A stretch of DNA of 39,739 nucleotides from Syntrophaceae bacterium UBA1411 (GTDB lineage: Bacteria > Desulfobacterota > Syntrophia > Syntrophales > Smithellaceae), in the NCBI GenBank assembly GCA_002304995.1, contig DBPV01000103.1:11540-51278 (forward strand), given 5' to 3'. The position numbers and the translations under genes are program-made. Every line of letters starts with the position of its first letter. The stretch's first letter is position 1. This document shows positions 22,639-30,679 of the stretch, one piece after another. Under the pieces are notes generated by a model. It made no database searches, was not told where the DNA came from, and worked only from the letters and a program-made list of their open reading frames with translations.

Positions 22639-22760
22639 TGCCTCTATCCTTTCTCTTTTTTATTTTTTCTCGTGCGAGATGCCTTTTCTTCTGTTCCGGT
22701 ATGTCCCTCAAAGGACCACAAAGGGTGGCGATAGGCAATGTTTAAACAATGATCCATGAT

Positions 22761-22779
22761 TGGTCATGAAATTAGACCA
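22761..22779. promoter_or_regulatory. inverted repeat TGGTC-N9-GACCA upstream of the binding-protein gene
   Basis: The 19-bp element lies about 125 bp upstream of the binding-protein ATG in a 276-bp gap, next to a second imperfect repeat (ATGATCCATGATTGGTCAT). It is a candidate operator. The rest of the gap holds the terminator at 22847-22889 and a second hairpin. Confidence 0.35.
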
Positions 22780-22823
22780 TTATGGAAAAGCGGCGCACAA
22801 AATGCGGAGTTTTTTGGGAAAAG

Positions 22824-22889
22824 CGGACCGGACGCGGTCCGTTGAGAAAAAAACGGGTTGCGGAGAGACGCTTTCGATCTCCGCAGCCC
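22824..22889 (-). terminator. tandem terminator hairpins after CoA-transferase copy 2
   Basis: First hairpin: GGGCTGCGGAGA paired with TCTCCGCAACCC (22855-22889, one mismatch), followed on the minus strand by GTTTTTTT. Second: CGGACCG-GACG-CGGTCCG at 22824-22841, followed by CTTTT. They lie 26 bases past the beta-subunit stop. Confidence 0.85.
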
Positions 22890-22914
22890 GCGGGTTTGTA
22901 CGGAACGGGTCGCT

Positions 22915-23706
22915 TTACGCGGCCGGCATGATCGTGAAAACGCCGCGCGGATCGACCTGGGTGCGGATGATCTTCAGGCACTCGGGCGTGATCAGCTTCG
23001 TGTCGGGGATGTCCCCCTCGGGGCGAAGCAGCTCGAAGCCGGTGAGCTGCTGGGCGATCTCGAAGGTGACGCCGGGGGTGAGCGATTTGACCCGCATGCG
23101 TTTGCTGACGGGATGAAAATCGTAGACGCCCCAGGGGCTGATCACGGCGGCCGGGCCGTTGCCGATGAGGCCCGCTTCCCTGCGGGAGTCGTCGCCGGCG
23201 AGCCAGCCGACAGAGGTGACGAAATCAACCTTCTCCGGAAACTTGTCGGGTGTCTGCAGTCCCACCAGCACCATCTTTTCCGTGAGCGAGGACAGATCGT
23301 TGTTGCCGCCGCTGCCGGTGAGGCGGACCTTGGGCTGATGATAATCCTTGCCGATCATGTGCGTGTTTACGTTGCCGTACATATCCACCTGGGCAAACCC
23401 GAGAAACCCGATGTCCACGTAGCCGTTGTAGCACTGCGCGAATGAATAGGACATCTCCATGATGGTGGGGGATTTGCGCCAGGTCATCGGACAGCCGACC
23501 GACCAGGGCATGTCGCCTTCAATCGGGTCCTGTCCGCCGGACTCGTAAACCAGAGTGATGTTGGGGGCGTGGGTTTTCTTGGCCAGAATCCCCGCCACCA
23601 TGGGGATGCCCGTGCCGATATAAACGACCGAATGGTCTTCGATCTGCTGCGCGATGATATACGCCAATGTCTCCAGCGGATTGGCGGGTGCGTTCAAGTC
23701 TCGCAT
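22915..23706 (-). CDS. CoA-transferase family I, beta subunit (copy 2)
   Basis: The 263-residue subunit has the catalytic Glu55 in LVYESGGQDP, in the same place as in copy 1, and the family features YIGTGIPMVAGILAKKTHAPN, YVDIGFLGFAQVDMYGNVNTHMIG and GSGGNNDLSSL. The substrate loop after the catalytic glutamate (GGQDPIEGDMPWSVGCP) differs clearly from copy 1, so the two transferases should accept different acids. It starts 10 bp after the alpha subunit gene with a GGAGGG SD and ends in a strong terminator. Confidence 0.92.
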   Translation of the reverse strand: MRDLNAPANPLETLAYIIAQQIEDHSVVYIGTGIPMVAGILAKKTHAPNITLVYESGGQDPIEGDMPWSVGCPMTWRKSPTIMEMSYSFAQCYNGYVDIGFLGFAQVDMYGNVNTHMIGKDYHQPKVRLTGSGGNNDLSSLTEKMVLVGLQTPDKFPEKVDFVTSVGWLAGDDSRREAGLIGNGPAAVISPWGVYDFHPVSKRMRVKSLTPGVTFEIAQQLTGFELLRPEGDIPDTKLITPECLKIIRTQVDPRGVFTIMPAA

Positions 23707-23716
23707 GATTCCCTCC

Positions 23717-24808
23717 TTAATAATAGCGGCCCGGGTCGTGGGTCAGCGTGAATTCGTCGTACGAAAAATCGATGTCCTCGTTGTCGCCTTCGGCGGCTTT
23801 CGTCTGGCGGCGGGCCTCGGCGATCCACCGGGCGCCTCCCAGCTTTTCGATGAATTCGTACTGATTTTTGGTCCCCAGGATCCACTCGTCGCAGAAGATC
23901 CGGTTGTTTTCCTCGGACGAGCCGCCGAAGCGCATGCACTTCTCCCACCATTGCCGCGGCCAGTAATAGCAGCCGGGCATGCTGCCGGGAAGCGCGCCGA
24001 AGGGCATTTCCACCACCGCATCGGCATAGAAAAACGGAATGATCTGGCCCTGTCTGTTGTAGCGGATGTCATTTTCGGGCACGATTTCCTCCGCCGTGAT
24101 GATGAGCTTGCGCGCCGCGGCCGCCACCGCCAGGTCGTTGACGGCCGGGCCGTAAATATAGGCGTTGCCGTACTTGTCCGCCGCGTGGCAGTGGATGATC
24201 GAGACGTCCGGATAAAGGGCCGGAACAAACACCGCCGGATCCTTGTCCGCCTTCAGAGGATTCTGAACGACCTTGAGGTAGGGGTTGTAGCGGACGAGGT
24301 CGCTGCCCAGCATTTGCTTGCTCAGCACTCCCGGAACGCCGAGCTGGGCAGCCTTGAAACCCTGCGCGACGCCGCCGTGGCTCCATTCGGAAAGAATCGT
24401 GATCCGGCCTTCCTTGAGCGCGCGGTCATAGACCTTGTCGATGCCGCGCATTTCCGCGCCGGTGTAAGAGCTGTGAGAATGGGTCACCAGTCCGTAGGTG
24501 ATGAAAAAGCTCTGATTGGTGTTGGGCGCGCCGATCATCTGGAGGTTCTTTTTCCCCTGCCGGATGATCTCGTAAAAAGCCTGGTGCGCCGTCCGCACGT
24601 AGGAAAAGCCGCCGTCGGTCAGGACGTCTCCATCCTTCACGAACGTCGCAATCGCCTCGTCAAGCGGCATGCGCTTGTCCTTCTTGGCGTGTTCCTTTTT
24701 CAGATGCGCTTCGCGCGCCGATTCGAAATCAACCAAACGGTCCAGGACAGAGGTATCCCGAATCCGGAGGTTCTTCAACGCCTCCTCATTGTAGAGAAAT
24801 TTGGCCAT
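23717..24808 (-). CDS. CoA-transferase family I, alpha subunit (copy 2)
   Basis: The 363-residue subunit matches the GctA/IpdA-like class: KRMPLDEAIATFVKDGDVLTDGGFSYVRTAHQAFYEIIRQGKKNLQMIGAPNTNQ, NPLKADKDPAVFVPALYPDVSIIHCHAADKYGNAYIYG and KLIITAEEIVPEND. IpdA-type subunits are known from steroid-ring degradation as atypical CoA-ring hydrolases; here Glu in the beta subunit is kept, so true transferase activity is expected. It is the first gene of its unit, preceded by a GAGGAGG SD and a probable promoter at 24867-24896. I use the ATG at 24808 rather than the in-frame start at 24862. Confidence 0.9.
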   Translation of the reverse strand: MAKFLYNEEALKNLRIRDTSVLDRLVDFESAREAHLKKEHAKKDKRMPLDEAIATFVKDGDVLTDGGFSYVRTAHQAFYEIIRQGKKNLQMIGAPNTNQSFFITYGLVTHSHSSYTGAEMRGIDKVYDRALKEGRITILSEWSHGGVAQGFKAAQLGVPGVLSKQMLGSDLVRYNPYLKVVQNPLKADKDPAVFVPALYPDVSIIHCHAADKYGNAYIYGPAVNDLAVAAAARKLIITAEEIVPENDIRYNRQGQIIPFFYADAVVEMPFGALPGSMPGCYYWPRQWWEKCMRFGGSSEENNRIFCDEWILGTKNQYEFIEKLGGARWIAEARRQTKAAEGDNEDIDFSYDEFTLTHDPGRYY

Positions 24809-24866
24809 CTCTAAAGCCTCCTCTTGTATTTCCCCGTTATGCTTCCCGCAGACTTCCCACAAAATG

Positions 24867-24896
24867 ATCCTACACTACGTCTCCGGAAGCGGTCAA
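24867..24896 (-). promoter_or_regulatory. possible promoter of CoA-transferase copy 2
   Basis: On the minus strand TTGACC (24891-24896), 18 bases, TAGGAT (24867-24872). Just upstream lies TAACCG-G-CGGTCA (24904-24916), a near-perfect inverted repeat that would suit a TetR-type operator, and TACAT-GCA-ATGTA (24922-24934). Confidence 0.5.
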
Positions 24897-24964
24897 GGTT
24901 TAATAACCGGCGGTCAGTAAATACATGCAATGTAAAACAATATCCATATTTTATGCTGTTTCTG

Positions 24965-24993
24965 TTGACATCGGGCGCCCTTCTTCCTATACT
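24965..24993 (+). promoter_or_regulatory. near-consensus sigma-70 promoter of yihY
   Basis: TTGACA, 17 bases, TATACT. The inverted repeat ATACTGC-GA-GCAGTAT (24989-25004) overlaps the -10 and start point and could be a repressor site. The leader to the ATG at 25091 is about 90 nt. Confidence 0.8.
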
Positions 24994-25090
24994 GCGAGCA
25001 GTATGTTCGGCACCGGGCAGAAGATTGCGCCGGCGCCGGATGCTTTTTCTTCAACAGTCATTTTTTCACCGGGAACAGACCGGGGGGCTC

Positions 25091-26428
25091 ATGGAAAAAG
25101 ACGCATCAAAACTTCAAAAAGCGTGGCGCTTCATCCGTCAGGACATCTGGCGCATCCGCCGCACTCACCTTCCGCCCGGCAAATCCTTTATCCTCAAACT
25201 GGTGCGGGTGCTGATTCTTTCCATCCGCGGCTTCGACGAAGACAAATGCCAGCTGCGCGCCTCCGCCCTCACCTTTTACTCGCTCATCTCCATCGTGCCC
25301 GTAGCGGCGATGGCCTTCGGCATCGCCAAGGGTTTCGGCTTCGAAAAGCTGCTGGAAGCGCAGCTGAAAAGCAAACTGGCCGGCCACGAAGACATTCTGG
25401 ACAAGGTCATGGAATTCTCGAACGCGCTTCTGGCCAACACGCAGGGCGGGCTTATCGCCGGCGTCGGCCTGGTCGTGCTGTTCTGGGCCGTTCTGAAGGT
25501 GCTGGGGCAAATCGAGGAATCGTTCAACGACATCTGGGGCGTCAAGGAAAAGCGCTCGCTGGGCCGGATGTTCGGCGACTACCTGTCGCTCATGCTCGTC
25601 TGCCCGGTGCTGCTCATCCTTTCCGGAAGCATGACGGTGTTTGTCACCACGCAGGTCAACCTGATCCTGGAGAAGTTCACGATTCTGGGCGGCTTCGCTC
25701 CGTTTGTGCTTTGGCTGCTGAAGCTCCTGCCCTACACGCTCATGTGGGGCCTCTTCACCTTTTTGTATCTCTTCATGCCCAACACGAAAGTGCGCCTCTC
25801 CTCCGGCCTTCTGGCGGGTATCGTCGCCGGCACCACCTTTCAGATCGTTCAGTGGGTGTATATCACGTTTCAGGTCGGCGTCGTCAAGTACAACGCCATT
25901 TACGGAAGCTTCGCCGCACTGCCGCTGTTTCTCGCCTGGCTGCAGCTGAGCTGGCTCATTGTCCTGTACGGCGCGGAGCTTTCCTTCGCCCATCAAAATG
26001 AAGACACCTACGAATTCGAGCCGGACGCGCTGCAGGCCAGCCACCGGCTCCGGATGCTGCTCGCCCTGCGGATCACACAGGATCTGATCCGGCGGTTCGC
26101 CGCCGGCGAAAAACCGTCGACGGCCGGAGAAATTTCCAACCGTCTGGAAATTCCCATCCGCTTCGTCAACGACATCCTTTTCGAACTGGTCCGCAGCCGG
26201 ATTCTGTCCCCGGCCATCGTCCCGGAAAACGGCGAGCGCGCCTATCAGCCGGCCCGCGACATCGACTCCCTCACGATCCGGTTTGTTCTGGACGCGCTGG
26301 AGGAAAGGGGAATCAACCGCCTGCCCTTCACCGACGGCCCGGAATTCACCGCTTTGGCGTCCCGCCTGGAAGCGTTCGGAAAAGCGATGCAGGCGCTGCC
26401 CGACAACCAACCGCTCGGCAATACATAA
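25091..26428 (+). CDS. yihY: YihY/UPF0761 family membrane protein with C-terminal winged helix
   Basis: The 445-residue protein has the YihY membrane domain (about residues 30-300, about six TM segments) with the family signatures CQLRASALTFYSLISIVPVAAMAFG, GLVVLFWAVLKVLGQIEESFNDIW, LPYTLMWGLFTFLYLFMPN and YGSFAALPLFLAWLQLSWLIVLYGAELSFAHQN. The last 140 residues form a soluble domain with a likely winged helix (LALRITQDLIRRFA...AGEISNRLEIPIRFVNDILFELV), seen in the longer members. The family was once called ribonuclease BN; that label is wrong and its function is not settled, transport or envelope roles being proposed. Start ATG at 25091 follows GGGGGG. Confidence 0.92.
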   Translation: MEKDASKLQKAWRFIRQDIWRIRRTHLPPGKSFILKLVRVLILSIRGFDEDKCQLRASALTFYSLISIVPVAAMAFGIAKGFGFEKLLEAQLKSKLAGHEDILDKVMEFSNALLANTQGGLIAGVGLVVLFWAVLKVLGQIEESFNDIWGVKEKRSLGRMFGDYLSLMLVCPVLLILSGSMTVFVTTQVNLILEKFTILGGFAPFVLWLLKLLPYTLMWGLFTFLYLFMPNTKVRLSSGLLAGIVAGTTFQIVQWVYITFQVGVVKYNAIYGSFAALPLFLAWLQLSWLIVLYGAELSFAHQNEDTYEFEPDALQASHRLRMLLALRITQDLIRRFAAGEKPSTAGEISNRLEIPIRFVNDILFELVRSRILSPAIVPENGERAYQPARDIDSLTIRFVLDALEERGINRLPFTDGPEFTALASRLEAFGKAMQALPDNQPLGNT

Positions 26429-26436
26429 AAGGCGAT

Positions 26437-27114
26437 TCAGGCGCGCCCCAGGGTTTCAAGCCCCGGCAGGGCGACCTTTCTTTCCAGGCGCCGCGCGGCG
26501 GCGACAATGACGGATACGAGCGCCAGATAAACCAGACCGGCTGCGACATAGGTTTTAAAAAACTGGAAGTTCGTGGAAGCGATTTCCTGCATCTGAGCGA
26601 AAAAATCGGGATACTGAATCAGAAAGGCCACGGACGTGTCCTTGAGATTCTGGATGACCTGATTGGTGAGCGACGGCACGGACAGCCTCAGCGCCTGGGG
26701 CAAGATGATCAGGCGGAAGATCTGGAAAAACCGGAAACCCTGCGCGCGGGCGGCTTCGATTTGCGTTTTGTCCAGGCCGTTGTAGGCGGTCATCAGATAG
26801 CGCGCGTTGTAGGCGGAGACGTTGATCGTGAAGCCGATGACGGCCACCGCAAAGGCCGAAAGCCTTATGCCGAGCGGCGGCAGGCCGTAGTACATCAAAA
26901 ACAGATGCACCAGGAGAGGCGTTCCGATGAAAAAGGAAATAAAGCGCTCCGTCCCCCGGCGCAGAAAACGGTTTTGGGCAAGGGAGAGGTAAAACAAGCC
27001 GATCCCGCCGGCGATGCCCGTCACCGACATGATCGCCATGAGCAGGAGCGTGTTTTTGAGCCCCGCCAGTATCTGCGGCGAATAATGTATCAGATCTTGA
27101 ACAAAAGCATCCAT
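26437..27114 (-). CDS. polar amino-acid ABC transporter permease (second permease)
   Basis: The 225-residue permease has the HisM/GlnP pattern: N-terminal TLLLMAIMSVTGIAGGIGLFYL, TPLLVHLFLMYYGLP, and the EAA loop SAYNARYLMTAYNGLDKTQIEAARAQGFRFFQIFRLIILPQALR, which contacts the ATPase. It is the last gene of the four-gene importer. I place the start at the ATG at 27114, after GGTGAT, rather than at the GTG at 27123 that overlaps the ATPase stop. Its stop lies only eight bases from the convergent yihY stop, so transcripts of the two genes must overlap or share termination signals. Confidence 0.93.
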   Translation of the reverse strand: MDAFVQDLIHYSPQILAGLKNTLLLMAIMSVTGIAGGIGLFYLSLAQNRFLRRGTERFISFFIGTPLLVHLFLMYYGLPPLGIRLSAFAVAVIGFTINVSAYNARYLMTAYNGLDKTQIEAARAQGFRFFQIFRLIILPQALRLSVPSLTNQVIQNLKDTSVAFLIQYPDFFAQMQEIASTNFQFFKTYVAAGLVYLALVSVIVAAARRLERKVALPGLETLGRA

Positions 27115-27119
27115 CAGGA

Positions 27120-27857
27120 TCACCGGTGGTCGATCACGCTTAAGTAAAACTGCCGGACGCGCGGATCCTCATGCTCGTAGAAGAGCCGTTCGGCGACGTC
27201 CTCCGCCACGACGACGCCTTCGTGCATGAAGACGATGCTGTCGGAAATGTACTTCGCCAGAAAGGGATCGTGCGTAACGCAGAGCATGGTGATGTTGTCG
27301 AGGTAAAGCTTGTTGATGACGGTCACCACCTCCCGCGACATCTGCGGATCGAGGGCGGAGGTCGGCTCGTCCAGAAAGAGCACCGCCGGATCCATGGCCA
27401 GCGCGCGGACGATGGCCGCCCGCTGCTTTTGTCCGCCGGACAGATGCGCGGGATACTTGTTCCGATGCTCGATCATGCCCACGCGCTCCAGTTCGAAAGC
27501 GGCTTTTTCCCGGGCCGCCGCCGTCTTCATTTTCTTGATCTTGCGCAGCCCCAGCGTAATGTTTTCCTCCACGGTCAGATGCGTGTACAGGGCGAAATGC
27601 TGGAACACGAAGCCGATGTCCTGGCGCAGCCGGTGAATATCCATGTCCGGCCGCGTGATGTCTTCCCCCTTGAAGATGATCCGGCCTGACGTGGGGGACA
27701 CGAGGAGGTTCAAACACTTGAGCAGCGTGGACTTACCGCACCCCGACGCGCCCATCACGACCTTGGACTGGCCTTCGGAAAGAGACATGGTCACGCCTTT
27801 GAGCACTTCCTTGCCGTCAAATCGCTTGATCAGATCCTGCACGTCAATCAGAGCCAT
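27120..27857 (-). CDS. polar amino-acid ABC transporter ATPase
   Basis: The 245-residue ATPase has Walker A GASGCGKST (36-44), the Q-loop region FVFQHFALYTHLTVEEN, signature LSGGQKQRAAI, Walker B VLFLDEPTSALD and switch His in CVTHD. It closely follows the GlnQ/HisP family in length and order and powers uptake of polar amino acids through the two permeases encoded on either side. The FALYTHLT segment is a slight variation of the common FNLFPHLT. It lies in the order binding protein, permease, ATPase, permease. Confidence 0.96.
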   Translation of the reverse strand: MALIDVQDLIKRFDGKEVLKGVTMSLSEGQSKVVMGASGCGKSTLLKCLNLLVSPTSGRIIFKGEDITRPDMDIHRLRQDIGFVFQHFALYTHLTVEENITLGLRKIKKMKTAAAREKAAFELERVGMIEHRNKYPAHLSGGQKQRAAIVRALAMDPAVLFLDEPTSALDPQMSREVVTVINKLYLDNITMLCVTHDPFLAKYISDSIVFMHEGVVVAEDVAERLFYEHEDPRVRQFYLSVIDHR

Positions 27858-27869
27858 AAACGGTCCTTT

Positions 27870-28523
27870 TCACTCCCCGGCCAGTCCGGGAATACGGAAT
27901 CTTTTTTCCAGCGTTTCGAACAGAAGCACGAACGCTTTGTAGATCAGGTAATAGATGATGCCCACGGCCAGGTAGATTTCCAGACCCCGCAGCGTCAGGG
28001 CGGCCAGACTCATGGCCTCCTTCATGATCTCGGGAATGCCCACGGTATAGGCAAAGGGCGTGTATTTCAGGACGGATGTAAACTCGTTGACCATGCCGGG
28101 CACGGCCATGCGGAACATCTGCGGCCAGATGATGTAAAAGAAAATCTGCACCCGCTTCATGCCCATGGCTTCGGCGGCGGTGATTTCATCCCGGCTGACG
28201 GCGGCCATCGCCCCCCGGAAGATTTCCGCCAGATACGCGCCGGAAACGAGCCCCAGGCAAAGGACCATGGACAAAAACGGAGGAATCCGGATGCCCATAC
28301 CGGGCAGCCCGAAAAAGACGATGAACAAGAGGACCAGCAGGGGAATGCTGCGGAACACGAACGTATAGGCGGCCAGAAGCAACTGCACCGCTTTCACTTT
28401 CGTCGTCTGCAGGACGGCGATCAGCAGCCCGACCGCCAGGCCGGCGCCGATGCCGGCCAGCGTCACCAAAATGGTGTATCCGGCGCCCTTGGCCAGAATG
28501 ATCAGTATATTCCCGAAAGTCAT
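27870..28523 (-). CDS. polar amino-acid ABC transporter permease (first permease)
   Basis: The 217-residue permease has the HisQ/GlnP pattern: YTILVTLAGIGAGLAVGLLIAVLQTTK, YTFVFRSIPLLVLLFIVFFGLP, and the EAA loop GAYLAEIFRGAMAAVSRDEITAAEAMGMKRVQIFFYIIWPQMFR. It is paired with the second permease (26437-27114) as a heterodimer. It follows the binding-protein gene by 16 bp and precedes the ATPase by 12 bp. Confidence 0.95.
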   Translation of the reverse strand: MTFGNILIILAKGAGYTILVTLAGIGAGLAVGLLIAVLQTTKVKAVQLLLAAYTFVFRSIPLLVLLFIVFFGLPGMGIRIPPFLSMVLCLGLVSGAYLAEIFRGAMAAVSRDEITAAEAMGMKRVQIFFYIIWPQMFRMAVPGMVNEFTSVLKYTPFAYTVGIPEIMKEAMSLAALTLRGLEIYLAVGIIYYLIYKAFVLLFETLEKRFRIPGLAGE

Positions 28524-28539
28524 CTTGCGGCGCGCTTGG

Positions 28540-29289
28540 CTACTTCAACCATTTGTCGACAATGACCTTGAGCTTGTCCGGCCCCAGTTCAGCGAGGTAG
28601 CGGTCGAAATCGTCGCGCAGCGGCGATCCCTTGGGAAAGGCGAAGCCGAACATGTCGAAGCCGGTAAAAACATAGCTGTCCTGAATATCCATTTTCTTCT
28701 TGTACACCGAGGCGACCGACCCGTCCAGGAAAGCCAGATCCAGGTTGCCGTTTTTCAGATCGGCCAGCACTTCGTTGTACGTCGGATACATCTTGACGTC
28801 GCTGAGTTTGTAAACGCCCTGCGGCTCCAGCTTGTTTTTGATAAAGTCGCTGTACGCCATGCCGCGCGGATAGCCGATGGAATATTTCTTCAGCTCGGAC
28901 AGATCCTTGACGGCAAGATTTCTGCTCTTGAGGCTCACCAGGTTCCAGGTGTTGTCCATGTAAGGCTTGGAGAAATCCATCACCTCTTTGCGCTTGTCGG
29001 TGATCGAAATCGCCGAAAACGCCACGTCCGCCTGTTTGCCGATCACTGCGCCCAGCATGCCCTGCCAGTCGTACGAGGTGATCTGATAGCGGCGGTTGCG
29101 CGCCTTGCAGAAGCCTTCAAAAATTTCCAGGTCCATGCCCAGATACTTGCCGTTTTCCTCGTAGAGATTGGGGGGCGACGTCGGACAGACGGCCACTTTG
29201 ATCACAGAGGCGTCCTCTTTTTTACCGCAGCCCGAAAACAGCAGGGGCAAAAGACAAACCAGGCAAACAAGCAGTGCAATTTTTTTCAT
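28540..29289 (-). CDS. polar amino-acid-binding lipoprotein of the ABC importer
   Basis: The 249-residue protein has a lipoprotein signal with lipobox FSGC (Cys21), then the SBP family 3 fold: VAVCPTSPPNLYEENGKYLGMDLEIFEGFCKARN, TSYDWQGMLGAVIGKQADVAFSAISITDKRKEVMDFSKPYMD and DLKNGNLDLAFLDGSV. The ligand-contacting Arg in the SITDKRKEVMDFS segment suggests an alpha-amino acid. It is anchored on the outer side of the inner membrane or in the periplasm. It is the promoter-proximal gene of the four-gene importer operon. Confidence 0.95.
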   Translation of the reverse strand: MKKIALLVCLVCLLPLLFSGCGKKEDASVIKVAVCPTSPPNLYEENGKYLGMDLEIFEGFCKARNRRYQITSYDWQGMLGAVIGKQADVAFSAISITDKRKEVMDFSKPYMDNTWNLVSLKSRNLAVKDLSELKKYSIGYPRGMAYSDFIKNKLEPQGVYKLSDVKMYPTYNEVLADLKNGNLDLAFLDGSVASVYKKKMDIQDSYVFTGFDMFGFAFPKGSPLRDDFDRYLAELGPDKLKVIVDKWLK

Positions 29290-29341
29290 AAGGCTTCCTT
29301 TCCTTCCGCTAGTGTGGAGATTCTTTGTTTGGCGCGGCGCG

Positions 29342-29370
29342 ATTATAGGAAGATCACCGAGCGGTGTCAA
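29342..29370 (-). promoter_or_regulatory. perfect consensus sigma-70 promoter of the amino-acid importer
   Basis: On the minus strand TTGACA (29365-29370), exactly 17 bases, TATAAT (29342-29347). Start near 29335, leader of about 46 nt to the binding-protein ATG. A promoter this strong suggests high constitutive expression or tight repression. Confidence 0.9.
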
Positions 29371-29497
29371 TGGCTTTGTGAAAATAAAATCACGACATAC
29401 CGGCGCCGCACCAGTTCGGACTGCCGTCGGAGACGGCGACGGGCGAAAAGGCGGAAGGCGGCGCCGGTCTTCGCTAAAAAGACGCGCCGTTTTTTTT

Positions 29498-30577
29498 TCA
29501 GGCCGCGGATTTTTCCCGGCTGAAGAGTTTCAGCATGAGCCCCAGATCGCCCGTGACCCGGTACTTGCCTTCCATCATCATCTGCGCGCCGTCCGCTTTG
29601 CGCGTCAGAATATCCATCCACACCTCGAAAGGCGTTTCGATCACCAGCGTGGGCTCGTCGCAAACGCCCGCGCACGGATTGACCCGGCCGCCTGCGACCG
29701 CAAAATAGCACTCGCCCGGCGCCGCGCCGGAAAATTTGAACTGCACGAACACCGGCCGGTCGCCCGCCGCTTTGGCGTTGATGGCATAGGTGAACATGAG
29801 CAGAAAGTCTTCGATATTGCGCGGCCGCGGCATCAACTTGCGGTCGTCGAACTGTTTGGGCGTCACTTTTTCGTCGATGCAGGTCTGCCAGAACATGTTG
29901 CCCATCTGGTCGAAGAGCGCGGGACTCCCCAGCGGCTGCTCGATGCGCTCAAGCGTCTCCGGAGCGACGGCTGACGTCCGGACCAATTCGCGCCCCGCCT
30001 GCTTCGTGGCCTCCAGAATAACTCTGGCGCGGCCCGCCAGAAAGGGGCTCGCGAGCAGGGACGCGCCGGCGCGGCAGATGACCGCGAGCGTCCGGGCCTC
30101 GGGATGCCGGGTGCCGGCCTGAAACTCCCGAAGCGCGTCGAATTCCGCGACATCGGGAAATCCGCAGACGGACAGCAGAACGTTCGCCGGAATGCGGGTG
30201 CGGACCGGATGATATGTCTTTCCGTTTTCATCCTGTTTGAAAAAGGGCAAAATGGCGGGCAGCGTCCGCTCCATGAAGGCGGCCAGCATGGCGTTGATCG
30301 TGTGATAGTAAAGCGGCGTGGCGTAAACGACCAGGTCGCAGGCCAGCCACTTGGGAAAAAGTTCGCGGCTCATGTCGTCTTTGTGAATGCAGATTCCCGG
30401 GGTTTTCGTCCAGCAGGAAAAGCAGCCGGTGCAGTATTTGATTTTTTTTTCGCGCAGAGCGACGACCTCGACTGCGGCGCCTTCCTCGCGCATGCCTTCG
30501 ACGAGGCTTTTGAGCATCAGCGCCGTGTAGCTTTCCGCATCGCTGCGGGGGCTGGAATTGATGGCCAGTACGTTCAT
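29498..30577 (-). CDS. Isf-like iron-sulfur flavoprotein fused to an SCP2-like domain
   Basis: Residues 1-190 of this 359-residue protein form a flavodoxin-like NAD(P)H:FMN-reductase domain (NVLAINSSPRSDAESYTALML, YATPLYYHTINAMLAAFMERTLP) with the compact cluster motif C49-x2-C52-x2-C55-x7-C63, as in archaeal/anaerobe iron-sulfur flavoproteins that bind one 4Fe-4S and FMN. Residues about 275-355 (FVQFKFSGAAPGECYFAVAGGRV, DEPTLVIETPFEVWMDILTRK, MMMEGKYRVTGDLGLMLKLFS) match SCP2 sterol-carrier-type lipid/acyl-binding domains. A hydrophobic-ligand pocket is thus tethered to an electron-transfer flavoprotein. The start follows GGAAG at 30577. Confidence 0.85.
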   Translation of the reverse strand: MNVLAINSSPRSDAESYTALMLKSLVEGMREEGAAVEVVALREKKIKYCTGCFSCWTKTPGICIHKDDMSRELFPKWLACDLVVYATPLYYHTINAMLAAFMERTLPAILPFFKQDENGKTYHPVRTRIPANVLLSVCGFPDVAEFDALREFQAGTRHPEARTLAVICRAGASLLASPFLAGRARVILEATKQAGRELVRTSAVAPETLERIEQPLGSPALFDQMGNMFWQTCIDEKVTPKQFDDRKLMPRPRNIEDFLLMFTYAINAKAAGDRPVFVQFKFSGAAPGECYFAVAGGRVNPCAGVCDEPTLVIETPFEVWMDILTRKADGAQMMMEGKYRVTGDLGLMLKLFSREKSAA

Positions 30578-30639
30578 GGAAACTTCCTTTCTTGCTGAGA
30601 TGCGACGGCCGCTTCGGCGGACCGTCCTGTTGATTTCAT

Positions 30640-30669
30640 AAAGCCGGGCGCCAAAACGGCCCGCCCGGC
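30640..30669 (-). terminator. possible terminator of the MFS gene
   Basis: GCCGGGCG (30643-30650) pairs perfectly with CGCCCGGC (30662-30669); on the minus strand only TTTAT follows, so it is a weak or Rho-assisted terminator 11 bases past the stop. Confidence 0.55.
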
Positions 30670-30679
30670 GCTCCGCTTT

